A DNA stretch of 64,000 nt from positions 540,648,316 to 540,712,315 of the forward strand of contig NC_058519.1 of assembly GCF_904849725.1 (NCBI RefSeq). The letters run 5' to 3'. The notes under the pieces are model-generated. The model did no database searches. It saw nothing but the letters and a program-made list of their open reading frames with translations, and was not told where the DNA came from. This DNA comes from Hordeum vulgare subsp. vulgare (lineage: Eukaryota > Streptophyta > Magnoliopsida > Poales > Poaceae). Position 1 is the stretch's first letter; every line of letters begins with the position of its first letter. The position numbers and the translations under genes were made by a program. Below, piece by piece: positions 9,825 to 21,447 of this stretch.

Positions 9825-12060
9825 ATGAAGAATCCGAGAGATCCAAAAACTAAAGTCTTGCCCTCAACTACGAGGACAGGTAAGGAACTAGCATCTAGCT
9901 CTACACTTGATTCACCTTCAGTTATGAGTAAATTTGCGACACCACCACCTACTAGAAATTCTGATGTGTCGCATGTGCTTGATGATGCTACTTCTTCTAT
10001 CCATGATGCTTATAATGATGCTTTGCTTGATACTGCTTTGCCACTTGGTGCATTTCTTGATGCACAAATTGCTAGAGTTGTTGCTGAATGTGATGATACT
10101 TCTGAAACTGATGAAATTATTGAAGTAGAACCTGTTGTTTCACCTGTTAGAACTAGCTCTCCCAGATATGAATTGCCTAATATACCTGAGGGTTATGTTA
10201 TGGAGGAGAGGTAGTTGAAGACTTTCTTGATTGTAAGGATAGCTATGATCTCGAGAATTTACTGTGCAAGTGGAAAGAAAAATCTCTAAATGCTAGAATG
10301 AAATACGATCCTATGTTTTCTACTTCAACCATCTTTGTTACCGATAAGGATTATGAATTCTCTGTTGATCCTGAGTTGATCACTTTGGTTGAATCTGACC
10401 CTTTTCATGGTTACGAGTCTGAAACGGTTGTAACACATCTTACTAAGCTAAATGATATAGCCACCCTATTCACGAATGAGGAAGAAATTTGCCATTACTA
10501 TATCCTTAAGTTGTTTCCTTTCTTGCTAAAGGGTGACACTAAGACTTGGTTTACTTCTCTTGCTCCTCGTTGTGTGCGTAGTCCCCGGGATATGATATAC
10601 TACTTCTCTGAGAAATATTTTCCTGCCCATAAGAAACAAGCTGCCTTGCATGATATATATAACTTTGTGCAAGTTGAAGAAGAGAGTCTCCCACAAGCTT
10701 GGGGGAGGCTTGTCCAGTTACTGAATGCTTTGCGTGATCACCCTCTTGAGAAAAATGAAATACTTGATATCTTTTATAATGGACTAACCGATGCTTCTAG
10801 GGACCACCTAGATAGTTGTGCTGGTTGTGTTTTCAAGGAATGAACTGTGGAACAAGCTGAAATTCTATTGAATAATATCTTGAGCAATGATAATGCTTGG
10901 ACTATTCCCGAACCACCTCCGAAGCCAACTCCGAAGAAAAGAGGTATTCTATTCCTCAGTCCTGAAGATATGCAAGAAGCCAAGAAATCTATGCAAGAGA
11001 AAGGTATTAAATCTGAAGATGTTAAGAATCTACCACCTATTGAAGAAATACATGGTCTTGATAACCCGACACAGGTAGTAAAGGTAAATTCTTTTCGCAG
11101 ATTCAATGAGAGTGATATTCCTTATGATAAACCTGCTAGCTTATGCTTAGATGAATTTGATAACTTCGTTGCCAAACAACAAAGTTTCAATGATTATGTT
11201 AGCAGACAATTGGAATAAAATGCTCGCATGATTAATCATATAAGTGCTTGTGTGGATAGAAATGGCAATGATCTTAAGCTTTTGAGTAAACATGCCTCTA
11301 TGGTCACTACTCAAGTAGAACAAGTACTTAAGTCTCAAAATGACTTGCTCAATGAGTTGAATGAAAAGTCTGTTAGAATCGTCACTAGAGGTGGTAGAAT
11401 GACTCAGGAACCTTTGTATCCTGAGGGCCATCCTAAAAGAATTGAACAAGATTCTCAAGGAGTTAACACTGAGGCACCTAGTCATCCTGGTAATAGGAAG
11501 AAAAAGAAAGATGATAGGAACTTGCATGCTAGCAAACCTGTTGTTGTTACACCTGAGAATCCAAATGATGTCTCTGCTTTTGATGCCAAAACACAATGTG
11601 GTGATGAACATGAGCCTAGTGATAATATTGATAGTGGTGTTCATGTTGATGCTCAACCTAGTAATGATAAGGATGTGGAGATTGAACCTCCTGTTGATCT
11701 TGATAACCCACAACCTAAGAACAAGAGATATGATAAGAATGACTTTATTGCTAGGAAGCATGCTAAAGAAAGAGAACCATGGGTTCAGAAACCCATGCCC
11801 TTTCCTCCCAAACCATCCAAGAAAAAGGATGATGAGGATTTTGAGCGCTTTGTTGAAATGATTAGACCTGTCTTTCTGCAAATGTGTTTGACAGATATGC
11901 TCAAAATGTCTCCTTATGCTAAGTACATGAAAGATATTGTGACTAATAAAAGGAAGATACCTGAGGTTGAGATTTCCACCATGCTTGCTAATTACACCTT
12001 CAAGGGTGGAACTCCTAAGAAACTATGTGATCCCGGAGTGCCCACTATACCTTGCTCCAT
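9825..12060 (+). pseudogene. gag: Element C gag (broken)
   Basis: ATG 9825 lies only 51 bases after the LTR. The first part (to 10214) is an acidic N-terminal region. After a frameshift near 10205 the retrotransposon gag domain follows, with YFSEKYFPAHKKQAALHDIY and LPQAWGRLVQLLNALRDHP, the usual hallmarks of Athila-like gag. In-frame stops at 10841-10843 (TGA) and 11216-11218 (TAA) interrupt it. Downstream comes a lysine-rich, hydrophilic stretch with KKKKDD at 11500-11515. The gene would build the virus-like particle. Because the flanks read through in one frame, the stops look like point mutations rather than gene boundaries. Confidence 0.8.
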
Positions 12061-12118
12061 TAAAGGAAATTATGTTAGAACTGCTTTATGCGATCTTGGA
12101 GCTGGTGTTAGTGTTATG

Positions 12119-12153
<35 letters not shown>

Positions 12154-12473
12154 ATCGTAGACTTGAATTGGATAAGTTGACACACACTGAAATGTCTTTG
12201 CAAATGACCGACAAATCAACTGCTTTTCCTATCGGCATTTGCGAGGATGTGCCTGTTGTGGTTGCTAATGTTACTATCTTAACGGACTTTGTTATTTTGG
12301 ATATTCCCGAGGATGATGCCATGGCGGTCATCCTTGGAAGACCCTTTTTAAACAGCGCATGGGCTGTTATTGATTGCAACAAAGGCAATGCCACTTTCCA
12401 TGTTAATGGTAATGAGCACATGGTGCACTTTCCGAAGAAACAATATCGAGTACATTGCATCAATGCTATTTAA
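12061..12473 (+). pseudogene. Element C aspartic protease (retropepsin-like)
   Basis: The translation holds CDLGAGVSVMPLSL, the D-[TLS]-G active-site region of plant retroelement proteases. It is followed after the CT repeat by YRRLELDKL and later by VILGRPFLNSA, the ILGRPF flap motif. The protease cuts gag into its mature parts. A CT dinucleotide expansion within the S-L codons shifts the frame by one base, so the active site and the ILGRPF half are no longer joined. TAA ends the frame at 12471-12473. Confidence 0.8.
12120..12152 (+). repeat. (TC)n microsatellite inside the protease gene
   Basis: Fifteen TC units run from 12121 to 12150 and replace what the protein family suggests were about four. 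The extra 22 bases are not a multiple of three, so the expansion itself causes the frameshift. Confidence 0.9.
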
Positions 12474-13380
12474 AAATATTCATCAATTCTTATTGGAAGC
12501 TTTGAATGCCCTATACCTACTGTCAAGATGAAGTATGATTTACTTGTTGGGGATATGCACATCCCCGTTGATGTAACCTAGTGATTATTCGAAAATTCTC
12601 CAGTTTTATGTGATTCAAAAAAAGTTTGTCAAGGAGACTTGATCAACCTCATTGACGGATTTCTTTTGATGACCATGAGATGGATGAATCTAGAAGTCAC
12701 AACCTTCTGTTCCGAACTTTTACTTTCTGTTGTTTAGAAGAAAAATGATAAACTTAGCTTTAATTTTCCTGTTTTCTGCTTTTTCTGTCCCTTAGAAAAG
12801 TGTCCCGAAAATAAAAGTTCTCCAAATGCCCTGAAATTCAAGTATGATATTTTCTGGAATATTTGAAAATTTCTGAGATAGAAAGCTAGTTAGGGGATGC
12901 ACCAGTGGGCCACAAGCCCAGGAGGCGCGGGCACCCCCCCTGGCCGCGCCTGGCAGGCTTGTGGGTCCCACGTGGCCCCCCTCCACTTATTCCAGCTCCC
13001 ATCTCCTTCTTCTACCCCCAGGAAAAATCATTCCAGAGCTCAAACCCGTGTTCTTGCTCTTCTTACTGCATTTTTCGATCTCCTTGTGCAAAGCCCCATT
13101 CACCAAACTGTTTTGGGGAATTGTTCCTTGGTATGTGACTCCTCCATTGGTCCAATTAGTTTTTGCTCTAGTTTTGTATTCGTTGCGTATTTTTGCTGTC
13201 TTGGTGACCCTGTTCTCGAGCTTTGCATGTTAATTTTAGTTGGTCCCAAGTAGTTTTGATGCATGATATGGCCTCTAGACACTTGTAGGAGTAGTTGCTA
13301 TGAGTTTTGTTGAGCCTTGTTCACTTCTCTTTTGAGTTACGAAAAAATTCAGAATTTTTCAGAGAAAGAAAAAGGAAAAG
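12474..13380 (+). promoter_or_regulatory. Element C spacer with internal U3-like module
   Basis: No long frame is present. From about 12800 to 12990 the sequence repeats the order of the LTR promoter region: ATAAAAGTTCT (12811), an AT-rich stretch, then a GC-rich hairpin (12907-12968) with arms GGGCCACAAGCC and GGCTTGTGGGTCC. The distance from the first motif to the hairpin is 96 bases here and 99 in the 5' LTR. The module lies about 400 bases upstream of the second ORF, so it could act as an internal promoter. That role is inferred. Confidence 0.55.
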
Positions 13381-14368
13381 ATGAGGAGGTTCCTAAGAGG
13401 CTCTTCTAGCCATGACCCCAAGGAAGATGAAAATGAGAAGAAGAAATCCAAGTATCCGGTCCCCCGACTTGCAGAAGTTTGAGCGTGCGAGTGGCCAAGC
13501 GATGTGTTCTTACGTGTCGTCGGTTTTTATGAGGATTTTTATTACTTGGTGGAGAATGCAGGCATTACCGCATTTGTCGAAGATAAGTGTCCACAATACC
13601 TCCTCCTCACTAATATTTTCGTGCAAGGCTTTAATTTCTATCCAAGGAAGAGTCCTCCTATGGCTGAGTTCAAGTTATATGGTATCCCCCAGTGCATGTC
13701 ACTTCAGGATTTTTGCAGAGGAGAGAGGAGTATCTTGCGCTAGAGTCGCTAGCGTACATTTTCCCATGCTAAGGTATCTCTCTTTATTCGTGGGAAAATG
13801 TTTCATTGGTCGTGGAAAAGCTGGGGCTCTTAGCTCCCCAGATCTTGCGGTTTTGCGCGAAGCTCTTTATAATGATAAAACTTATAGCTTGGGCGCTATA
13901 GTGGCTCAACGGTTGAACACGAACCGTACTAAAGGCGCTGTTTATGGAGGTATCTGTGCTACCCGTCTTGCTAAATATTTTGAGATACCTATTAGACTGC
14001 ACGAGGAAGAAGAGATGCTTCTTCCTCAGATATATTTAGATTATGATAGCATGGTTCGCCATGAATTTCTTGATAAGGATATAAATAAGAGGATGATTTA
14101 TAACTTGGTATTTAGCCAGGGTACTCGCGAGACTATTACTTTGGCTGCTCCTTCTTTGTTCAATCTTCATCTAGGCAGGTACATTATTATGCACTCGGAC
14201 ATCTACGCATATTGGGGCATAGTGCCACCACAGGCGCCCGTGCCCGAGCTACCAGTGGAGTACCAGACGCCAGTTTATCAGTGGGAGCCAGAGGAGCTCA
14301 CCCAACAGTGGAGCCCTCAGTACACTCCGGAGTACCCCGGAGACGGTTACTTCCCTCCTTGGGAGTAG
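13381..14368 (+). pseudogene. Element C second ORF (plant transposon protein of unknown function)
   Basis: ATG 13381 begins a basic start, then YPVPRLAEV, a TGA at 13480-13482, and in the same frame VFLRVVGFYEDFYYLVENAG and KCPQYLLLTNIFVQ. After a frameshift and apparent deletion near 13740 the protein resumes with VHFPMLRYLSLFVGKCFIGR and KTYSLGAIVAQRLNTNRTKG, ending in a proline/glutamine-rich tail with EELTQQWSPQY. I recognise the style as the 'putative plant transposon protein' family found in non-autonomous Triticeae Gypsy elements. No enzymatic motif is visible, and its role is unknown. It follows an LTR-like internal module, which suggests separate transcription. Confidence 0.65.
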
Positions 14369-16345
14369 ACCAACTTAGGCCAAAAGCCTAAGCTTGAGGG
14401 AGTACGTGTTTCTAACCGACTTTATATTCATGCTCACACTTTCACCTTGTTAGTCAGTGTTCACACCTTGCCATTGTATCATCCATGCTAGTTTATTTCT
14501 TTTTCTCGCTTTCTTCTCGTGTGTTTGTTTAATTTGAGAAAAACAAAAAAAATTAGTTGTAAGTTTACTTTCCTGCTTGCTTAGTGGTATTTAAAAAGAA
14601 AACCCAAAAATATTTCCCGTTCTTCTTTTGCTGGTTGGGAGCTTCCCCGTGTAAATAGTTTTCTTTTTATTTGGGTCAACATAGAAGACCATGATTAAAA
14701 TGTTTAGTGGCTCTCACATGCATATCTGTTTATCCGTCAAAGAGCCATATTACTTTGTCTTCTCCTCTGATTTTTCTTGCAGATTCCAGCTTAGTCCAAT
14801 GCATGAACACTCTTATTATTATTCACATCATTCGGTCGTGCAAGTGAAAGGCAATAATGATGATATATGATGAAGTGACTGAGCTTGGAAAAGCTGGTAT
14901 GAACTCGACATATTTTGTTTTTGTAAATATGACGAGCTCATCGTTCCTAATTCAGCCTTGTTATGAGAGAAACATGTTTGCAATGACAACTTAGAGAGCA
15001 TCGTTTCTGATGCCATGCTTAATTAGCTAGGAGATTACAATGGTTTGTCTTGGATGCCAACATGAATTTCAAGATGATTATGATGTAGTATGATAGGATG
15101 GTATCCTCCTTTGAATGATACAAGTGGCTTGACTTGGCACATGTTCACACATGTAGTTGAAACAAAATCAACATAGCCTCTATGATATTAATGTTTATGG
15201 TGATTTATATCCTACTCATGCTTGCACTCAATGTTGGTTAATTTCAATGCTTATTGATGACTGTTGTCACTCTCAAGTTGGTCGCTTCCGAGTCTTTTGC
15301 TAGCCTTCACTTGTACTAAGAGGGAATACTGCTTGTGCATCCACTTCCATAAACCCAAAGTTGTTCCATATGTGTCCACCATACCTACCAATATGCGGTA
15401 TCTACCTGCCGTTCCAAGTAAATTTGCATGTGCCACTCTCTAAACCTTCAAGTAATAATCTGTTTTGTATGCCCGAACTGCTCATGTGGTGACAAGGGGC
15501 GGTCAGTATCTTCCATGCTAGGCGTGTTATCCTCGATACATGTTTATTCACTATCACTCATGAGAAAGGGGCCGGTAATCGGAATGCCCAGTTCCATGCT
15601 CAAATCAAAATACAATTGCAAACAAAACTCCCCCTGGATTGTTGTTGGTATGGACGGCACCCGATGATTCAGCTAGTCGTGGAGTGTGATTGATCGGTGG
15701 TGGGCGAGTCAAAACTTCACTTTTCTGTTTGGGAACCGCCTATAATATGTGTAGCATGGAAGATGGTGAAAACTCTTGGTCATCGCGTTGACAATGAAAG
15801 CATGTCACCCAAAATTATTTATCTCTGTTTTAAACGCTTGAGCTCTGGCACCTATGCAAATCAATGCTTCCCTCTGCGAAGGGCCTATCTATCTACATTT
15901 CTGTTGAGTCATCCTCTTCTTATAAAAGCACCAATTAGAGAGCACCTCTGTCATTTTTTTGCTTTGCTATTAATTGATATTGAGTATGACTGTGACTGGA
16001 TCTTCTTTGCCGTGAATTACAATGTTCAGTCAGCCCTTGGTCTTTGAAGGTGCTCTGCATTTATGTTTTGCGGTCTCAGAAAGGGCTAGCTAGCAAGATA
16101 CCATTTGTTCGTATTGTTTCGTGATTGTTTTGATTGAAGTGTTGGTGTTTGAAACTGATTATGCCATTGATATGAGTACACCGTGAGACCTAAATGTCAA
16201 TTTCTTATCTGGTTAGCTTATGATCTTGCTGAAAATCTGAATATGAGTTAGACATAATTACAACAACAAGATCAAACAGAGTTCGTAAAAGTTTTTGTTT
16301 TGCCTCTTTCAGTTTGTCAGCTGAATTGCTTGAGGACAAGCAAAG
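14369..16345 (+). other. Element C 3' non-coding region
   Basis: About 2 kb of AT-rich sequence without a supported gene. Near 14389 CCTAAGCTTGAGGGAGTAC resembles the true polypurine tract plus LTR start. The remaining short frames show no conserved motif. Confidence 0.6.
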
Positions 16346-16363
16346 CTTTAAGCTTGGGGGAGT
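16346..16363 (+). promoter_or_regulatory. Element C polypurine tract
   Basis: The bases TTTAAGCTTGGGGGAGT lie directly before the TGATACGTC start of the 3' LTR. This is the expected plus-strand primer and has the same AAGCTTGGGG core as in elements A and B. Confidence 0.85.
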
Positions 16364-17738
16364 TGATACGTCTCCATCGTATCTACTTGTCCAAACTCTT
16401 TTGCCCTTGCTTTGGACCCTAATTTGCATGATTTGAAAGGAACTAACCGGACTGACGTTGTTTTCAGCAGAATTGCCATGGTGTTGTTTTTGCACAGAAA
16501 TAAAAGTTCTCGGAATGACCTGGAAACTTATGAGGATTTTTTGTGGAATATATAAAAATACTGGCGCAAGAACTATCTGGAGACGCGGAGCCAAGAGCCC
16601 ACAAGCCCAGGAGGCGCCCCCCTGGCCGCGCCTGGCAGGCTTGTGAGGCCCTCGTGGCTCCGCGGCCTCCAACTCCAGCTCTATATATTCTCTCTCGCCT
16701 AGAAAAAATTAAGAGAGAAGAGTTCATCGCATTTCCCGACACGTAGCCGCCGCCACCACCTGTTCTTCCTGTGGAGGGCAGATCTGGAGTCCATTCTGGG
16801 CTCCGGAGAGGGGAAATCGACGTCGTCGTCATAACCAACCATCCTTCACCGCCAATTCCATGATGCTCTTCACCGTTCGTGAGTAAGCTCATCATAGGCT
16901 TGCTGGACGGTGATGGGTTGGATGAGATCTATCATGTAATCGAGTTAGTTTTGATGGGGTTTGATCCCTAGTTTCCACTATGTTCTAAGATTGATGTTGC
17001 TACTACTTAGCTATGCTTAATGCTTGTCACTAGGGCCCGAGTGCTATGATTTCAGATCTGAACCTATTATGTTTTCATCAATATATGTGTGTTCTTGATC
17101 CTATCTTGCAAGTTGTAGTCACCTACTATGTGTTATGACCCGGCAGCCCCGGAGTGACAATAGCCGGAACCAGTCCCGGAGATGAACATAGTGAGGAGTT
17201 CATGTATTCACAAAGTGCTAATGCTTTGTTCCGCTTCTCTATTAAAAGGAGAACCCAGTATCCCTTAGTTTCCATTAGGACCCCGCTGCCACGGGAGGGA
17301 TGGACAGTAGATGTCATGCAAGTTCTTCTCCATAAGCACGTATGACTAAATACGGAATACATGCCTACATTACATTGACGAACTGGAGCTAGTTACATAT
17401 CTCCCCATGTTATAACTGTTACATGATGAATGTCACCCGACATAATTATCCATGACCGATCCAATGCCTACGAGTCTTTTCCTACTGGTCCTTGCTAAGT
17501 TACTTCACCGCTACTGCTGTCACTACTGCAACTGTTACCGCTGCTACCATTACTATCACACTACTCTGCTACTGAAACTTTGCTGCAGATACTAAGTCGT
17601 TCAGGTGTGGTTGAATTGACAACTGAACTGCTAATACTCGAGAATATTCTTTGGCTTCCCCTTGTGTCGAATCAACAAATTTGGTTGAATACTCTACCCT
17701 CGAAAACTGTTGCGATCCCCTATACTTGTGGGTTATCA
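16364..17738 (+). repeat. Element C 3' LTR
   Basis: It is homologous to 8390-9773 over its full length and ends GGGTTATCA, followed by the TSD gatca at 17739-17743. It has the same GC hairpin (16597-16649) but with a shortened loop. Confidence 0.9.
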
Positions 17739-17743
17739 GATCA

Positions 17744-20349
17744 TAAAATATTTTTTAATTGAGAACTCAATCTACTAAAATTTAACGCTTGGCCTCCTTC
17801 TGAATCTTATTTTGACTCATTCCCAGACCACTAGTCAGGCACAAGTCAAAATGATCCTCTGCCTTTCGACTTTGAGCACTCATGCAATGTATGAGGGTAA
17901 GCAAGATATGTTGGCACTTAGGATGGCAAATAGAATAATGATCGGGAAGGAAGACAAAGAAGAGTGTGAAAGGCTGACATCAGTGGGGACAACCATAGGC
18001 GAGAGAAAGCCAAATGATAGATATGATGTGAGGAGTAGGGATTGCCATGTAACGGGTGCACATATGAGCTAAGGTAAGCTCGATAATGGAACTAGTGGGG
18101 ATGCATCCAACTTGTTTGCTAATGAAAAACTGGAGCTCATTTGAGGAGGCTCATCATTGGAATATGCAAACCAAGTTCTATAGTGTAAGGGTCCCCACAT
18201 AGTTATGCATGAATAATAATCTCTATGTAGTACAAATATAGCAATGGAGTACGAGTGTGGATATTTCAAAAGGAATAGTAGTGTTGCCCCTTCTCTCTTT
18301 TTTTTCTTTTTTTTTCTTTTTTTGGGGCCTCTTTGGCTCTTTCTATTTATCTCTCATTTGTCCTCTCTGGGATCTTTTGTTTTGTTCTCTTTGGGATATT
18401 TTCCTCTCTTAAGGGCAACACTCTGTGTTCTACATGAATAAAAAGAAGATCATCACACTTTATAAGAAGTAATCAACATAAAAACAAGTGAAAACTATCA
18501 TGATGAATGCAAATGTATGCCTCTGCCACTGTAGCAGGATATGCAATGATACTGGCACGTCATGTAGCAATAATTGGGGTAAGGCCCAACTATCATGCGG
18601 CTCTAAGATGAAGCAAAAGCATGTATGACATGAAGATCAAGTCATGAGATGGTGGATGTTGCATGGCAATGTATCTCGGAAAGGCTATGGAAATGCCGTA
18701 ATAGGTAGGTATGGTGGCTGTTTTGAGGAAAGATATAATGAGGCTTGTGTATGACAGAGCATATCATGTCATGGGTTTGGATGCACCGGCGGAGTTTGCA
18801 CCAACTCTCAATGTGAGAAAGGGCAATGCACGATACCGAAGAGGCTAGCAAAATATGGATGGTGGAAGTGCCAACAATCGAATACGCATATTAGTCCGAA
18901 GAACTCATACACTTATCATCGGTAACTCTCTATCTAGTTCGGAAATTCACAAAGAGACAAGTACCCCGAGGAGGAGTGTTTGGGGGTTTGGTTATCCTTG
19001 CGCATCCTCGACTCCTGGCAACGTGAGGGTACTCTATATATTCGAACCCCTCCAGAGGATAGCGATCAATTTAGTAGCTAGAGTTCTCAACTAATTTTTA
19101 GTTTTTGAAAAACACACGGATTTCCCAAAATACGACACCTATCACTAATAGGCTCAATCTCTTGGCACCAATTGTCCAAACATTACTCAAATCAATACCT
19201 CAAAGCTATTGCAAGTTACTACTATACTTAAATAGCAACCTTAATTACCTACTCATGTAAGACACACAAACTTAGTGCAACAAGCCAACTCTCTAGACAA
19301 GATAGGCATGATAACTCAAGAGAGTTCCAAAAGCAACCTAAATAAAAGCTCTTCAAAAGATAATCATGAATACTAAGAGCTAAGCATGACAGTAGCTATG
19401 GAAAGATGAAGAACACACAAAAAGGATAAGCATGAAAACCTATGTTGTGTTCTAGAGTGGAATGGAGTGTGTATCTCTCCCAAGCAAGGTAGGCTAGGTT
19501 CTGAATTGTTATGAACAGCAAGCAAATCTAAAACAAACTAAAAAGTAAAGAGCGGGACACTCCAAGAATAGCACATATCATATGAAGTGATAAAAATATA
19601 GCATGGAGATGGACGAACTGATGATTGTTCATAGAGAAGGGGATGCACGGGGGCATCCCCAAGCTTAGACGCTTGAGTCTCCTTTGAATATTTCTTGGGG
19701 TGCATGGGGGCATCCCCAAACTTGAGCGCTTGACACTCTTGTATCTTCTTTCATCATCTCCCATCGCATACTTGATAACTCCCTTCATACGAAACTCATC
19801 ATAAGCTGATTAGAGTGGTTAGTACCCTTAATCAAATAATTCATTACCTGCTGGAAATAAAGATTTTCATGAGAAGCTACTGCTTCTCATGATTGCAAAA
19901 AGGTTTTTGCAAATAAAAAGTAATCTTAGGATTTGCAAAACAATGGAAACCCCAAACATGGCAGAATCTGTGAAAAACAAAATATCAGGTAGTAAATTAT
20001 TCGGGGCACTTCTGCAACTCAAATCAAAAAACTCAGAACAGATGTCAGAAAGGAAATTATATAGAGCATGCTGTCAAAACAATTAAGATCAAAAATATGA
20101 TCTGGTGATTTTTGGCGAATATTTCCTTCACGCAGACAGAATCTGATTCTTAACAGCATGTCACAATTTTTGAACTTTCTTGCAATCGGAGGCTATAACT
20201 TGGCACAAAGCTTAAAAATAAGGATACAATGATGTTGCTACAGCAGTAACAAGCATCAAGACCAATAAAACGGAAAGTAAAAAAAAATTGGGCTGCCTCC
20301 CAACAAGCGCTTTCGTTTATGCCTTTGAGCTAGGCATAATGCAGGAAGA
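17744..20349 (-). other. Element A non-coding region between protease and element C
   Basis: On the minus strand this is the 3' non-coding interior of A. Long T runs at 18296-18325 and the surrounding text match element B near 25140-25260, showing A and B are related. At 19640-19735 two GCATCCCCAAGCTT-like motifs repeat the polypurine-tract sequence. No gene is supported. Confidence 0.6.
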
Positions 20350-21122
20350 TCAAGTGTTATCAACTCCAAAAGAATAACTTGCCCGAGTAACGGACTCATA
20401 AGGTAACTTAATCTTCTTTCTAGGGAAGTGTTCCATTCCCTTTTTAATAGGAAATTGGAATTTAATGATTCCCTCTTTCATGTCAATGATAGCACCAACA
20501 GTGCACGAGAAAAGGACGTCCCGAAAAATTGGACATGAAGGATCACATTCAATGTCAATAATAAGAAAATCAACGGCCACATAATTATCATTGACAATAA
20601 TAAGCACATCATCAATTCTCCCTGAAGGTTTCTTTATGGAAGAATCATCAAGACGAACACCAAAAGAACATTGATCATAAGGTTTCAAATCAAGCATATC
20701 ATACATTTTTTGGGCATAACGAAGGCACTAGCTCCAACATCACACAATATAAAGCAAGAGAAATTATTCAATTTAATTTTGACCATAGGATCCCAACCAT
20801 CTTCTAGTTTCCTAGGAATAGAAGTCTCTAGCTTGAGACTATCCTCCCTAGCTTTGATAAGAGCATTGGTAATATGCTCGGTGAAGGCAATATTGAGTGT
20901 ACTAGTGTGGGGGTCTTTAGCCATTATTTGCAAAAAGGTGATGACTTCGGAAAGACTACAATTGTCAAAATCAATATTCTTGCTATTAAGTAAAATTGTA
21001 GTGTCATCCTCTATGTTTGATTTGATCTCTATTATAAGAGTTTGGACGTCCTCCCAAGTTTGGGGACGTTTAGGAGCAACTTCAAACCAAAGATCCTGTG
21101 GTTCCCGATGCAACCATGCCAA
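20350..21122 (-). pseudogene. Element A gag C-terminus and aspartic protease (broken)
   Basis: The upper part (20685-21122, minus) ends in SIPRKLEDGWDPMVKIKLN and CDVGAS, the protease active-site region. A frameshift near 20700 moves the rest to another frame: DSSIKKPSGRIDDVLIIVND, then DIECDPSCPI followed by FRDVLF where related proteins have an ILGRPF-type flap, and finally EHFPRKKIKLPYES. The flap motif is therefore degraded. The layout is colinear with the element B protease at 27100-27588, which supports a common origin. It would have processed gag; it cannot be active now. Confidence 0.75.
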
Positions 21123-21271
21123 GGGCGTAATTCTCCATAATGACTAGTATAGTCGCAAGGTTTACTTGTAAAAATACCCTTAGTGGTAACTGGAGCAATA
21201 GAAGAGAAGGTATAATCATTGTTGTTGTGACTAGTGAAGTCACCCAACATGGTGTCCTCAGTGGAACCCAT
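21032..21271 (-). pseudogene. gag: Element A gag N-terminal remnant
   Basis: ATG at 21271 (minus) opens MGSTEDTMLGDFTSHNNNDY, matching the element B gag start MNENTKLCDFSNTNNND in style. Within about 40 residues the similarity stops, and the sequence passes straight into the gag C-terminal region in a different frame. The central capsid domain (about 350 residues in B) is therefore deleted. This element could not have supplied its own particle protein in its present form. Confidence 0.65.
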
Positions 21272-21417
21272 AGCAGCGGCAACAAGCAAGAACAAAGCAA
21301 CTAATTTTTTTGTGGTTTTTGGTATAAGACTCTAAAGCAAAAACTAAAAAGCAAACTAACAAGACTAAAAAGCAAAGGTAAAGGATAGCATGCAATCCGC
21401 TATCTTGAAGACTGGAG

Positions 21418-21435
21418 TCCCCGGCAACGGTGCCA
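21418..21435 (-). promoter_or_regulatory. Element A primer-binding site (tRNA-Asp type)
   Basis: On the minus strand the bases TGGCACCGTTGCCGGGGA lie 12 bases inside the 5' LTR edge at 21448. They match the TGGCGCCGTTGCCGGGGA primer site of element X with one change. This type pairs with the 3' end of tRNA-Asp. Confidence 0.8.
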
Positions 21436-21447
21436 GAAAACTTTGCT

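Larger units (their letters stand above)
8390..17738 (+). mobile_element. Element C: non-autonomous Gypsy with gag-protease and a second ORF
   Basis: LTRs of 1384 bp (8390-9773) and 1375 bp (16364-17738) flank an interior of 6.6 kb. The TSD gatca is perfect (8385-8389 and 17739-17743). The interior encodes gag, an aspartic protease and, after a U3-like module, a separate ORF of unknown function. RT, RNase H and integrase are absent. The LTR pair differs at roughly 6% of sites in the first 300 bases by eye, so the insertion is a few million years old. No primer site is visible after the 5' LTR. Confidence 0.88.

Noticed and set aside
15428..16047. Frames of 79 and 116 codons in the 3' interior of element C
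   Set aside because: No family resemblance, no promoter-like context, and located in the long 3' non-coding part of the element.
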